Below are positions 28,383 through 35,692 of a stretch of DNA of 64,000 nucleotides, one piece after another. The notes under the pieces were generated by a model. It did no database searches and was not told the origin of the DNA. It worked only from the letters and a program-made list of their open reading frames with translations. The position numbers and the translations under genes are program-made. Positions within the stretch are counted from its first letter, which is position 1. Every line of letters begins with the position of its first letter. The stretch is taken from NCBI RefSeq assembly GCF_024170005.1, contig NZ_JALJXJ010000001.1:1-64000 (forward strand). Reading direction: 5' to 3'. This stretch comes from Azospirillum lipoferum. GTDB taxonomy: Bacteria > Pseudomonadota > Alphaproteobacteria > Azospirillales > Azospirillaceae.

Positions 28383-29881
28383 TCGACGTGTTTGCCAATC
28401 TCTGGCTCGGGCTGGGCGTGTCGGTCGAGCCGATGAACCTGGTCTACTGCTTCCTTGGCGTCCTGATCGGCACGCTGATCGGCGTTCTGCCGGGGCTGGG
28501 GCCGACGGCAACGGTGGCGCTGCTGCTGCCGATCACCTTCTACCTGCCGCCGGTCGGCGCGCTGATCATGCTGGCCGGCATCTTCTATGGCGCCCAGTAT
28601 GGCGGCTCGACAACCGCGATCCTGGTGAAGCTGCCGGGCGAATCCTCCTCCGTCATGACCTGCCTGGACGGCAACGCCATGGCGCGCCAGGGCCGCGGCG
28701 GTGTGGCGCTGGCGACTGCGGCGCTCGCCTCGCTGTTCGCCGGCGTCGTCACCACGCTGGTGATCGCCGTCGCCGGCCCGCCGCTGGCCGGGGTGGCGCT
28801 GGCTTTCGGCCCGTCCGAATATGTGGCGCTGATGCTGGTCGGCCTGATCGGCGCGGTGATCCTCGCCCACGGCTCCGTCGTTAAGGCCGTGGCGATGATC
28901 CTGATCGGGCTGCTGCTGTCGATGGTCGGCACCGACGTCAATTCCGGCCAGATGCGCTTCACCTTCGACATCCCGCAGCTTTACGACGGGCTGGACTTCG
29001 TGCCGCTCGCCATGGGGCTGTTCGGGCTTGCCGACATCATCATCAACCTGGAGGAGACGGAGGGCCGCGGCATCGAACCGTCGCCGATTCACCGGCTTTG
29101 GCCGAGTTGGGCCGACTTCAAGGAGGCTTGGCCGGCGGCGGTGCGCGGCACGGCGCTCGGCGCCTTCCTCGGCATCCTGCCGGGCGGCGGGGCGACGCTC
29201 AGCGCCTTTTCCTCCTATGCGCTGGAAAAGAAGGTGGCACGCGATCCGGCCGCCTTCGGCAAGGGCGCCATCCAGGGCGTCGCCGGACCGGAAGCCGCCA
29301 ACAATGCCGGCGCCCAGGCCAGCTTCATCCCGATGCTGAGCCTTGGCATCCCGTCCAACGCGGTGATGGCGCTGATGATCGGCGCGATGATGATCCACGG
29401 CATCACGCCCGGGCCGCAGATCATGACCAAGCAGCCGGACCTGTTCTGGGGCATGATCGCCAGCATGCTGGTCGGCAACGTCATGCTGGTGGTGCTGAAC
29501 CTACCGCTGATCGGCATCTGGGTGCGGCTTCTGCGGGTGCCCTACGCCTATCTGTTCCCGGCCATCCTGGTCTTCTGCTGTATCGGCACCTACAGCCTGC
29601 GCAACGACGTCTTTGACGTGGTGATGATGGCCGGCTTCGGCCTGTTCGGCTATGTGCTGAAAAAGCTGGACTGCGAACCGGCGCCGCTGCTGCTGGGCTT
29701 CGTCCTCGGCCCGCTGCTGGAGGAGAATCTGAGCCGGGCGATGCTGCTGTCGCACGGCGACCTGACCATCTTCGTCTCGCGGCCGATCAGCGCCGGCCTG
29801 ATGGCGGTGGCCGCCGGGCTGCTGGCCCTGATCCTGCTGCCGGCCTTCCGCCGTCAGCGCGAGGTGGCGTTCAAGGAGTAA
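28379..29881 (+). CDS. tctA: Tripartite tricarboxylate transporter large permease (TctA family)
   Basis: The 500-aa product has about twelve membrane segments and the TctA signatures LIGVLPGLGPTATVALLLPI near residue 38, YGGSTTAILVKLPGESSSVM near 78 and a matching second-half motif FLGILPGGGATLSAF. It moves the organic acid delivered by TctC, coupled to an ion gradient. It is translationally coupled to tctB. Confidence 0.94.
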   Translation: MIDVFANLWLGLGVSVEPMNLVYCFLGVLIGTLIGVLPGLGPTATVALLLPITFYLPPVGALIMLAGIFYGAQYGGSTTAILVKLPGESSSVMTCLDGNAMARQGRGGVALATAALASLFAGVVTTLVIAVAGPPLAGVALAFGPSEYVALMLVGLIGAVILAHGSVVKAVAMILIGLLLSMVGTDVNSGQMRFTFDIPQLYDGLDFVPLAMGLFGLADIIINLEETEGRGIEPSPIHRLWPSWADFKEAWPAAVRGTALGAFLGILPGGGATLSAFSSYALEKKVARDPAAFGKGAIQGVAGPEAANNAGAQASFIPMLSLGIPSNAVMALMIGAMMIHGITPGPQIMTKQPDLFWGMIASMLVGNVMLVVLNLPLIGIWVRLLRVPYAYLFPAILVFCCIGTYSLRNDVFDVVMMAGFGLFGYVLKKLDCEPAPLLLGFVLGPLLEENLSRAMLLSHGDLTIFVSRPISAGLMAVAAGLLALILLPAFRRQREVAFKE

Positions 29882-29945
29882 GAAGCGGTCTGATCGAACG
29901 GGTCCTGTGGCAATCCGCTGCAGGACTCGCTCCTTGCCAAATAAG

Positions 29946-29957
29946 ATAAAATTTTAT
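29946..29957 (+). promoter_or_regulatory. AT-rich palindrome before the small membrane protein gene
   Basis: ATAAAATTTTAT is a perfect 12-bp palindrome inside a roughly 45-bp AT-rich tract, 43 bp before the next ATG. It may be a promoter -10 region or an operator. Confidence 0.35.
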
Positions 29958-29999
29958 ACAAAAGCATATCGATTGTTTGGAACGGTGAGGGAGCGCGTC

Positions 30000-30245
30000 A
30001 TGGCCGCCACCGCCTGGATGGGACAAGCTCTGAGCCGCCGTGCCGCGCAGGCGGTGCTGCGCGAACATCGCCGGGCCAACCTCCGTAAGCGCGGCTGGTC
30101 ACGCGACATCGCCCGCCTGATGCTGGTCGCCTCCGTCCTGGTCCTGGGCGTGCTGGCGGTGGAGATCGGGCGCAAGGCCGTCACCATCCTCAGCCACAAC
30201 AGCGCCCAGCATTCCATCGAAAGCAACGGCGAGATCACCGGTTGA
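30000..30245 (+). CDS. Small single-span membrane protein, function unknown
   Basis: The 81-aa product is basic at the N-terminus (REHRRANLRKRGWSRDIAR) and has one hydrophobic helix, LMLVASVLVLGVLAVEIG, followed by a short polar tail. I start at the ATG behind a TGAGGGA site; the frame is open 31 codons further up, but that part runs through an AT-rich region that looks like a promoter. The family is not recognised. It has its own likely promoter and is transcribed away from the cupin gene. Confidence 0.65.
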   Translation: MAATAWMGQALSRRAAQAVLREHRRANLRKRGWSRDIARLMLVASVLVLGVLAVEIGRKAVTILSHNSAQHSIESNGEITG

Positions 30246-30253
30246 AGCCGTCT

Positions 30254-30604
30254 TCAGGGCAGGACCACCACATAGCGCTTGGTGGTGGTCTCCACCACCG
30301 TCCAACGGCCCTGGAATCCCGGTTCGATGACGAAGCGGTCACCGGCCTTCAGGGTCCATGACCGGCCGTCGTCATGGGCGACGGTGCTTTCGCCCTCCAG
30401 GATCTCGCAAAATTCCCACTCGTCATAGACGATACGCCAGGAACCGGGCGTCGACCGCCAAGTACCGGCGAACCGCTTGCCGTCCGGCGACTCGTAGCCG
30501 TTCCAGGTGGTGAAGACCGGAGCCCCCGACAGGATGCGATCGGCTGCCGGAGCGCCGGTTTCGGGCGTGATGCCGTCGAGGTCGTGCAGGATGGACAGGG
30601 TCAT
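30254..30604 (-). CDS. Cupin-domain protein (cupin_3/EutQ-like)
   Basis: The 116-aa product is a single cupin barrel. It shows TTWNGYESPDGKRFAGTWRS, the metal-site-like segment YDEWEFCEILEGESTVAHDD and GDRFVIEPGFQGRWTVVE, as in the DUF861 group that includes ureidoglycolate hydrolase-like and EutQ proteins. The usual double His of the first cupin motif is not obvious, so it may be a binding domain rather than an enzyme. It lies 12 bp after the HAD hydrolase gene and is probably co-transcribed with it. Confidence 0.8.
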   Translation of the reverse strand: MTLSILHDLDGITPETGAPAADRILSGAPVFTTWNGYESPDGKRFAGTWRSTPGSWRIVYDEWEFCEILEGESTVAHDDGRSWTLKAGDRFVIEPGFQGRWTVVETTTKRYVVVLP

Positions 30605-30616
30605 CGTCAGGGCTCC

Positions 30617-31330
30617 TCACCAATCCGCCAGCAGCGCCGGCAAGTCGCGGATCGACTCCAACCGGCGGTAATGCTCGTCCGGCACCTCGGCCTCTTCATG
30701 CGCCCAGGTGATGGCATAGGGGATGTGGACGGCGTGGGCGCCGGTCGCCAGCACCGGCAGGATGTCGGAGCGCACGGAATTGCCGACCATCAGGAAACGC
30801 GCCGGGTCGATGCCGTGGCGGTCCATCACCCGGCGGTAGGTGGCCGGGTCCTTCTCGCTGACGATCTCCACCGCGTGGAACAGCTCCGACAGGCCGGAGC
30901 GTGCGATCTTGCTTTCCTGGTCGAACAGGTCGCCCTTGGTGATCAGCACCAGCCGGTAACGGCCGGCCAGCCCCTCCACCACCTCCTGCACTCCGGGCAG
31001 CAGGTCGACCGGATGTTCCAGCATCGCCTTGCCGAAGTCGATCAGGCTTTGCAGGTCGCGCGCCGGGACATGGCCGTCGGTGACGGCGATCGCCGTTTCG
31101 ATCATCGACAGCACGAAGCCCTTGATGCCGTAGCCATAGACGCGGAGGTTCGCCCGCTCCGCCTCCAGCAGGCGGCGGTCGAGGTCGGTCGGGTCGGCGG
31201 CGTGGGCCAGCAGGGCGCGGAAGCGGTCCTGCGTCATCGAAAACAGCGATTCGTTGTGCCAGAGGGTGTCGTCCCCATCGAAGCCGATGGTCTCGAACTG
31301 CCGGCAGGCGGGGGAGAGGGTGCTGCTCAT
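30617..31330 (-). CDS. HAD-superfamily hydrolase
   Basis: The 237-aa product is a phosphatase-type HAD enzyme. Motif I is IGFDGDDTLWHNE, with the nucleophile and acid Asp pair. Motif II is LVLITKGD, and motif III/IV is KDPATYRRVM with MVGNSVRSDILPVLATGAHA. A helical cap lies between I and II. I chose ATG 31330 with GGACAGG upstream; an ATG 12 bases earlier is possible. It resembles YjjG/nucleotidase-like HADs, but the substrate is not assigned. Confidence 0.85.
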   Translation of the reverse strand: MSSTLSPACRQFETIGFDGDDTLWHNESLFSMTQDRFRALLAHAADPTDLDRRLLEAERANLRVYGYGIKGFVLSMIETAIAVTDGHVPARDLQSLIDFGKAMLEHPVDLLPGVQEVVEGLAGRYRLVLITKGDLFDQESKIARSGLSELFHAVEIVSEKDPATYRRVMDRHGIDPARFLMVGNSVRSDILPVLATGAHAVHIPYAITWAHEEAEVPDEHYRRLESIRDLPALLADW

Positions 31331-31643
31331 CAGCCTGTCCATTGCTCCGCGCGATTGATCCGTAAGTAAAACAATACATCGCCCAAGTCGGGTTGGCTTG
31401 TCCAGAGGGTGTCTCCGCGGGACTCCATTATTGTCAGCATAGCGAACGGTAAGTATCCGCAATGACGATTTTGCCACAGATCGGTGACATTCCATGGCGA
31501 GTTCTTCGCTGCCTGCAAAGCGGGCATGTTGCCGCCGGGGGTGGCAACATGGCTGAAAGAGGCGTAATTATCTTTCCACACGAAGAGGACGTGATCGCCG
31601 ACCGGCGGACCCTCCAAAACAAGACATCTCAGGAATCTCCATC
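31331..31643. other. Intergenic region before the DUF1127 gene (313 bp)
   Basis: No gene was recognised. The region carries the divergent promoters for the HAD-cupin pair and for the DUF1127 gene. It holds a perfect 9-bp inverted repeat (31525-31551) and a moderately AT-rich stretch after it (GGCGTAATTATCTTTCC). Confidence 0.5.
31525..31551 (+). promoter_or_regulatory. Perfect 9-bp inverted repeat upstream of the DUF1127 gene
   Basis: CATGTTGCC and GGCAACATG flank a 9-nt G-rich loop. It could be a regulator-binding site, since the half-site centres are 18 bp apart, or an mRNA leader hairpin. It lies 92 bp before the start codon. Confidence 0.5.
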
Positions 31644-31856
31644 ATGGCAACCCTTCTGCACTCGGCCGAGACCGGCCACGCCACCACCACCTTCGGCCAT
31701 ATCGTCGAAGCCGCCTCGAACCTGCTGGGCCTGTGGCGCCAGCGCGTTGTGACCCGCCGCGAGCTGGGCTATCTGGACGACCGTATGCTTCAGGACATCG
31801 GCTTCAGCCGCCTGGACGCCGAGCGCGAGATGTCGAAGCCGTTCTGGCGCGAATGA
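31644..31856 (+). CDS. DUF1127 (YjiS-like) small protein
   Basis: The 70-aa product ends with the DUF1127 signature RRELGYLDDRMLQDIGFSRL followed by DAEREMSKPFWRE. Such proteins are abundant in alphaproteobacteria and often stress-induced. Some short members are thought to bind RNA or affect phosphate and carbon metabolism, but the function of this one is unknown. The N-terminal 25 residues are not conserved. A strong terminator follows directly. Confidence 0.88.
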   Translation: MATLLHSAETGHATTTFGHIVEAASNLLGLWRQRVVTRRELGYLDDRMLQDIGFSRLDAEREMSKPFWRE

Positions 31857-31887
31857 GCGCCCGTACGCCGACCGGCGACCGCACCGG

Positions 31888-31922
31888 AAAAGGCCGCTTC
31901 CGTTGATCGGAAGCGGCCTTTT
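31888..31922 (+). terminator. Intrinsic terminator after the DUF1127 gene
   Basis: AAAAGGCCGCTTCCG pairs with CGGAAGCGGCCTTTT over a TTGAT loop and is followed by more Ts, a textbook intrinsic terminator. Confidence 0.92.
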
Positions 31923-31984
31923 TGTTTGTCCGACGCTCAGGTCTGCTCAACAAATAGGCTGCACAAAAAACAGCCGGCTGGAAA

Positions 31985-32030
31985 AGAGAAAGCCCGCCGC
32001 CGGAGTGAATCGGCAGGCGGGCCTTTCTCT
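31985..32030 (-). terminator. Intrinsic terminator for the decarboxylase gene
   Basis: AGAGAAAGCCCGCC and GGCGGGCCTTTCTCT form a long stem with one bulge. On the minus strand the hairpin ends in TTTCTCTTTT, 43 bp after the decarboxylase stop. Confidence 0.85.
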
Positions 32031-32072
32031 TTGCGGACTGAAGACAAGCGGGGAATCGCCCCGCCCCTATCC

Positions 32073-33224
32073 TCAGATGCAGTAGTGCTTGAGCGGCTCG
32101 AAGCCGTTGAAGCAGACGGCGGAGTAGGTCGTGGTGTAGGCGCCGGTGGCGTGGATGCGCACGCGGTCGCCGGCCTTCAGACCCATCGGCATCTTGTAGT
32201 CGGCGCGCTCGTACAGCACGTCGGCGCTGTCGCAGGTCGGGCCGGCCAGGATCACCGCCTCGCGGTCGCCATCCTGCCCATCGCCGGCCTGCTCATCGCC
32301 CAGCACCTCGATCGGGTACTGGATCGCCTCGTCCATCGTCTCGGCCAGACCGCCGAACTTGCCGATGTCAAGATAGACCCAGCGCTTGGGATCCTCGGCC
32401 GACTTGCGCGACACCAGGACCACTTCGCTCTCGATGATGCCGGCGCTGCCGACCATGCCGCGGCCGGGCTCGACGATGGTCTCCGGCAGGTGGTTGCCGA
32501 AGTGGGTGCGCAGCGAGTCGAAGATCGCCTGGCCGTAGGCGGTGCATTCCGGCACGTCGGTGCGGTAGCGGGTGGGGAAGCCGCCGCCCAGGTTGATCAT
32601 GCCCAGGTCGACGCCCAGCACCTCAAGCTCGCGGAACAGCTGCGCCACCTGGAAGATGGCATGGTCCCACTGCATCAGATCCTTCTGCTGCGAGCCGACA
32701 TGGAAGGACACGCCATAGGGCTGCACGTCCATGTCGCGGGCCTTCAGCAGCAGCGCGCGCGCCATCGCCAGGTCGCAGCCGAACTTGCGCGACAGCGGCC
32801 ATTCGGCACCCTCGCCCGAGGTCAGGATGCGGCAGAAGACGCGGGCGCCGGGGGCGGCGCGCTCGATCTTCTCCAGTTCCGGCTCGCTGTCGAAGGCGAA
32901 CAGGCGCACGCCCAGCTCGAAGGCGCGGCGGATGTCGCTTTCCTTCTTGATGGTGTTGCCGAAGGAGATGCGGTCCGGCGTGGCGCCGGCGGCCAGCGCC
33001 ATCTGGATTTCCGGGACGGAAGCGCAGTCGAAGGCGGAGCCGAGACGGGCCAGCAGGCTCAGGATTTCCGCGGCCGGGTTCGCCTTCACCGCATAGAAGA
33101 TGCGGGCGTCGGGCAGGGCGTCGTGCAGATCGTTGTAGTTCTGCTCGACCACGTCCAGGTCGATGACGAGGCAAGGGGTCTGCGGGCGCTGCTCTTCGAA
33201 AAAGCGCGCAATCTTCTGGGTCAT
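32073..33224 (-). CDS. Ornithine/lysine decarboxylase, type III PLP fold
   Basis: The enzyme makes putrescine from ornithine, and in many alphaproteobacteria cadaverine from lysine. The 383-aa product has the alanine-racemase-like barrel with the PLP lysine in FYAVKANPAAEILSLL (about residue 48), SFHVGSQQKDLMQWD, the Gly-rich PLP-phosphate loop INLGGGFPTRYRTD and VEPGRGMVG. The C-terminal beta domain has the active-site Cys in GPTCDSADVLYE. A GGAG ribosome site lies 7 bases before the ATG. Upstream is a leader ORF whose RNA can pair with this site, so control by polyamine or ornithine is likely. Confidence 0.92.
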   Translation of the reverse strand: MTQKIARFFEEQRPQTPCLVIDLDVVEQNYNDLHDALPDARIFYAVKANPAAEILSLLARLGSAFDCASVPEIQMALAAGATPDRISFGNTIKKESDIRRAFELGVRLFAFDSEPELEKIERAAPGARVFCRILTSGEGAEWPLSRKFGCDLAMARALLLKARDMDVQPYGVSFHVGSQQKDLMQWDHAIFQVAQLFRELEVLGVDLGMINLGGGFPTRYRTDVPECTAYGQAIFDSLRTHFGNHLPETIVEPGRGMVGSAGIIESEVVLVSRKSAEDPKRWVYLDIGKFGGLAETMDEAIQYPIEVLGDEQAGDGQDGDREAVILAGPTCDSADVLYERADYKMPMGLKAGDRVRIHATGAYTTTYSAVCFNGFEPLKHYCI

Positions 33225-33230
33225 CTCAGT

Positions 33231-33389
33231 CTCCTGGGACGCAAGATGATGGAACGGAAAGGGCGAGGTCGGGGGGAAACGGAGCGGCCGGGCGGGCCGA
33301 TCAGCAACTGAAAAAGCTGATCAGGCGCTCAGGCCGCCAATACTGGATTGCCCCGTACAGAACCCTGTTCTGTCCGTATGGTCCAGGAG
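33231..33389 (-). promoter_or_regulatory. Potential long-range SD-sequestering pairing in the decarboxylase leader RNA
   Basis: On the minus strand the ribosome site of the decarboxylase contains CCAGGAG (33231-33237). A segment inside the leader ORF contains the exact complement CTCCTGG (33383-33389). Pairing would hide the decarboxylase ribosome site when the leader is not covered by a ribosome. This is 7 bp found by eye, so it is a hypothesis. Confidence 0.4.
33299..33322 (-). other. Hairpin at the end of the leader ORF
   Basis: GATCAGC and GCTGATC form a perfect 7-bp stem around AACTGAAAAA (plus-strand reading). The TGA stop of the leader ORF lies at the edge of the stem, so a ribosome at the end of the leader would melt it. 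A second stem, CGGCC/GGCCG at 33285-33299, abuts it. Confidence 0.5.
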
Positions 33390-33443
33390 GGACAAATTTC
33401 GGAGACGGGTGAGCACGCGCCCACCCACAACAACATCAACCAT
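33321..33443 (-). CDS. Leader peptide of the decarboxylase gene (40 aa)
   Basis: A short ORF with an excellent ribosome site (GGAGG, 5 bases, ATG) ends 97 nt before the decarboxylase start. The peptide starts MVDVVVGGRVLTRLRNL, continues SLLDHTDRTGFCTGQ and ends SIGGLSA. Within it lies a 7-bp RNA hairpin, ACAGAAC with GTTCTGT (33357-33373). Ornithine decarboxylase genes in gamma- and alphaproteobacteria are known to have long structured leaders, and E. coli speF is controlled by an arrest peptide sensing ornithine. This peptide is not similar to E. coli SpeFL by eye. The role is inferred from position. Confidence 0.7.
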   Translation of the reverse strand: MVDVVVGGRVLTRLRNLSLLDHTDRTGFCTGQSSIGGLSA

Positions 33444-33664
33444 CGTAACCTCCAAGTCGCCGCCTTGTTTAAGGGACGGTCGGGGATCACGCGTTACGTC
33501 GTTGCATAACCACATCTCGGAGACGCCGAGGGGCGGGCCAGCGGCACGTGCGCTTGCGAGTTCGCGTTACATAGATCCAACGTGATCGAATGCAAAGTGA
33601 AAAATGCGGTCTGCCCCAAAAAAGTGGCAGACCGTTTGGAAGGCGGAAAAACCGGAGTGATTTC

Positions 33665-34246
33665 ATGGGCTTGGCTACAGTTCTGACGGTGGAGGAGATC
33701 GGGTTGCGGCTGCTGGCAGCCGCCTTTTGCGGCGCTTTGCTGGGACTCGACCGCGAGATGCGCGGCAAGGCGGCAGGGTTGCGCACGCATACGCTGATCT
33801 CCATCAGCTGCGCGCTGACCACGCTGGTGGCGCTGGAGTTCTATGTCGGGCTGCAAACGACGGGGGATGAGCGGCCGAGCGATCCGGTCCGCGTCATCCA
33901 GGGCGTGGCTCAGGCGGTCGGCTTCATCAGCGCCGGGGTGATGTTCCGGTCGGGCGACAGCGTGCGCGGGGCGACCACCGCGGCGGTGATCTGGGTGGCC
34001 GGTGCGCTGGGGATCGCCTGCGGCGCCGGCTACTACATGCTGGCGGGGATGACGCTGGGCCTGTGCCTGATCGTGACGATCCTGTTCACGATCCTGCTGG
34101 ACCGTTTTCCGCAGCTGGGGAAGGAGGACGGTGACGACGATCGCAAGGCGCGGGAGCGCCGGCGTGCCTCGCGCCACTCCTCACACCAGGGCCACTCCCA
34201 ACAAGGTCGGATCAGGCGGATCGCCCGCTCGTCGCCGCGGGGATGA
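33665..34246 (+). CDS. MgtC/SapB family inner-membrane protein
   Basis: The 193-aa product has the MgtC N-terminal domain of four to five helices with the signature AAFCGALLGLDREMRGKAAG and LRTHTLISISCALTTLV, followed by GVMFRSGDSVRGATTAAVIW. MgtC proteins support survival in low magnesium and modulate F1Fo-ATPase in Salmonella. The C-terminal 35 residues are basic and His-rich (RKARERRRASRHSSHQGH). The 3' end overlaps the convergent transporter gene by 35 bp. A CGGAG site precedes the chosen ATG. Confidence 0.87.
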   Translation: MGLATVLTVEEIGLRLLAAAFCGALLGLDREMRGKAAGLRTHTLISISCALTTLVALEFYVGLQTTGDERPSDPVRVIQGVAQAVGFISAGVMFRSGDSVRGATTAAVIWVAGALGIACGAGYYMLAGMTLGLCLIVTILFTILLDRFPQLGKEDGDDDRKARERRRASRHSSHQGHSQQGRIRRIARSSPRG

Positions 34247-35414
34247 CCATCAGCCGGTGCGCCAGCAGCGCGCCCAGCCCCACCAGCCCGATGGCACCCA
34301 TCATCGGCAGGGCGGTGCCGTCGTTCAGATGGCCGACGACGATGCCGATGGCCGCAGCAATGGACATCTGCGCGAAGCCCAGCAGCGACGAGGCCAGCCC
34401 GGCCATGGTGGAATAGGGGCCGACCGCGTTGGCGGTCGCATTGGGCAGGGTCATTCCGGCGCCCAGGATGAACAGGAAGACCGGCACCACGATCGCCAGC
34501 AAATGCAGCACCCCGGCCAGCGCCATCACCCCACCCACAAGCCCGCCGCCCAGCGACAGCAGCGTGCCGATCCGGATCATCCGCGCCCCGCCCAGCCGCG
34601 GCGTCAGCCGCCCGGCCAGGAAGGTGCCGAGCATATAGCCGAGGACCACCGCGCCGAAGCTGGCGCCATACTGCGCCGGGGTCAGGTGCAATTGCTCGAT
34701 CAGCACGAAGGACGAGCCGGAGATGAAGGAGAAGATGCCGCTGTAGGAGAATGCCACAACCAGCACATAACCGACGAAGCCGCGGTTGCGCAGCAGAAGC
34801 AGATAGTTGGCGGCCAGCCGGCCGGGGCGAAGGGCTTCCTCGTCGCGATGCGCGTTGGTTTCGCCCAGCATCGACCACACGGCAGCCAGGATGCCGCAGG
34901 CGAAGAGTGTCAGCAGCACGAAGTTGGCGCGCCAGCCAAACCACTCCGTCAGCACGCCGCCCAGCATCGGCCCCACCGCCGGGGCCAGCGCCATCGCCAT
35001 CGACATATAGGCCAGCACCGTCGCCGCCCGGTCCCGACCGAACACGTCGCGCACCACCGCGCGGGCCACCACCGGGCCGCAGCAGGCGCCCAGCGCCTGG
35101 AAGAAGCGGGCGACGATCAGCCCCTCGATACTGCTGGTCAAGGCGCAGACGGCGCTGGCCGCCAGATAGACCACCACCCCCACCAGCAGGGTCGGGCGCC
35201 GGCCGAAGCGGTCGGACATCGGACCATAGACCAGCTGCGACACCGCAAAGCCGACCAGGAAGATCGACAGCGTCAGCTGCACCGTGGCGACATCGGTGTC
35301 GAACACCCGCACCAGCGCCGGCAGCGACGGCAGATAGAGGTCGGTGGACAGCGGGCCGAAGGCGACGAGTGCCGTCAGCAGGACACGGATGGTCAGGGAG
35401 TCTGGGCGGGGCAT
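34212..35414 (-). CDS. Bcr/CflA-family multidrug MFS transporter
   Basis: The 400-aa product has twelve hydrophobic helices. The N-terminal ALVAFGPLSTDLYLPSLPAL and the loop QLVYGPMSDRFGRRPTLLVG are diagnostic for the Bcr/CflA group of proton-driven exporters, as are RFFQALGACCGPVVARAVVR and DVFGRDRAATVLAYM. Known members export bicyclomycin, chloramphenicol or sulfonamides; the substrate here is unknown. Confidence 0.92.
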   Translation of the reverse strand: MPRPDSLTIRVLLTALVAFGPLSTDLYLPSLPALVRVFDTDVATVQLTLSIFLVGFAVSQLVYGPMSDRFGRRPTLLVGVVVYLAASAVCALTSSIEGLIVARFFQALGACCGPVVARAVVRDVFGRDRAATVLAYMSMAMALAPAVGPMLGGVLTEWFGWRANFVLLTLFACGILAAVWSMLGETNAHRDEEALRPGRLAANYLLLLRNRGFVGYVLVVAFSYSGIFSFISGSSFVLIEQLHLTPAQYGASFGAVVLGYMLGTFLAGRLTPRLGGARMIRIGTLLSLGGGLVGGVMALAGVLHLLAIVVPVFLFILGAGMTLPNATANAVGPYSTMAGLASSLLGFAQMSIAAAIGIVVGHLNDGTALPMMGAIGLVGLGALLAHRLMVIPAATSGRSA

Positions 35415-35500
35415 GGTTGGCTTGCGGCGGGGAAGCGGAGACGGGGCCGCACTGTATCAGATGAAACCACCGCCGCCAGCGCGGATCGCCGACGTCGAGA

Positions 35501-35677
35501 TCACTTGGCCGGCAGTACCATGCGGATGCAGCGCGACAGCACCATGTTGCCGGTCATCTCGCGGTAGTTCTGGATGATGATCGGCTCAGCCGCCTTGCAT
35601 TGCTCCATGCTGGCGAATTCCAGCGTGGTCGGGCCGCCCTGGTTCAGCATGAACAGCAGCATCAAGACCCGTTCCAT
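35501..35677 (-). CDS. Small hypothetical protein downstream of ribF
   Basis: The 58-aa product has a hydrophobic start (MERVLMLLFMLNQGG) and two cysteines, in EFASMEQCKAAEPIIIQN and LSRCIRMVLPAK, that could form a disulfide. It starts 15 bp after ribF and is probably co-transcribed. The ATG is preceded by GGAGG at a good distance; a GTG 6 bases earlier is the alternative. The short N-terminal hydrophobic stretch may act as a signal. No family was recognised. Confidence 0.6.
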   Translation of the reverse strand: MERVLMLLFMLNQGGPTTLEFASMEQCKAAEPIIIQNYREMTGNMVLSRCIRMVLPAK

Positions 35678-35692
35678 CCCCACCCCTCCGGG

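Larger units (their letters stand above)
33225..33664. other. Decarboxylase / mgtC divergent region with a long decarboxylase leader (440 bp)
   Basis: Besides the leader ORF and its hairpins, the part from about 33444 to 33600 should hold the decarboxylase promoter. AT-rich stretches such as AAGTGAAAAATG near 33596 lie between the two genes. No other gene was seen. Confidence 0.6.

Noticed and set aside
34212..34246. 35-bp convergent overlap of mgtC and the Bcr-type transporter gene
   Set aside because: Short tail-to-tail overlaps are common in compact genomes. Both C-termini are variable, so no special meaning was assigned.
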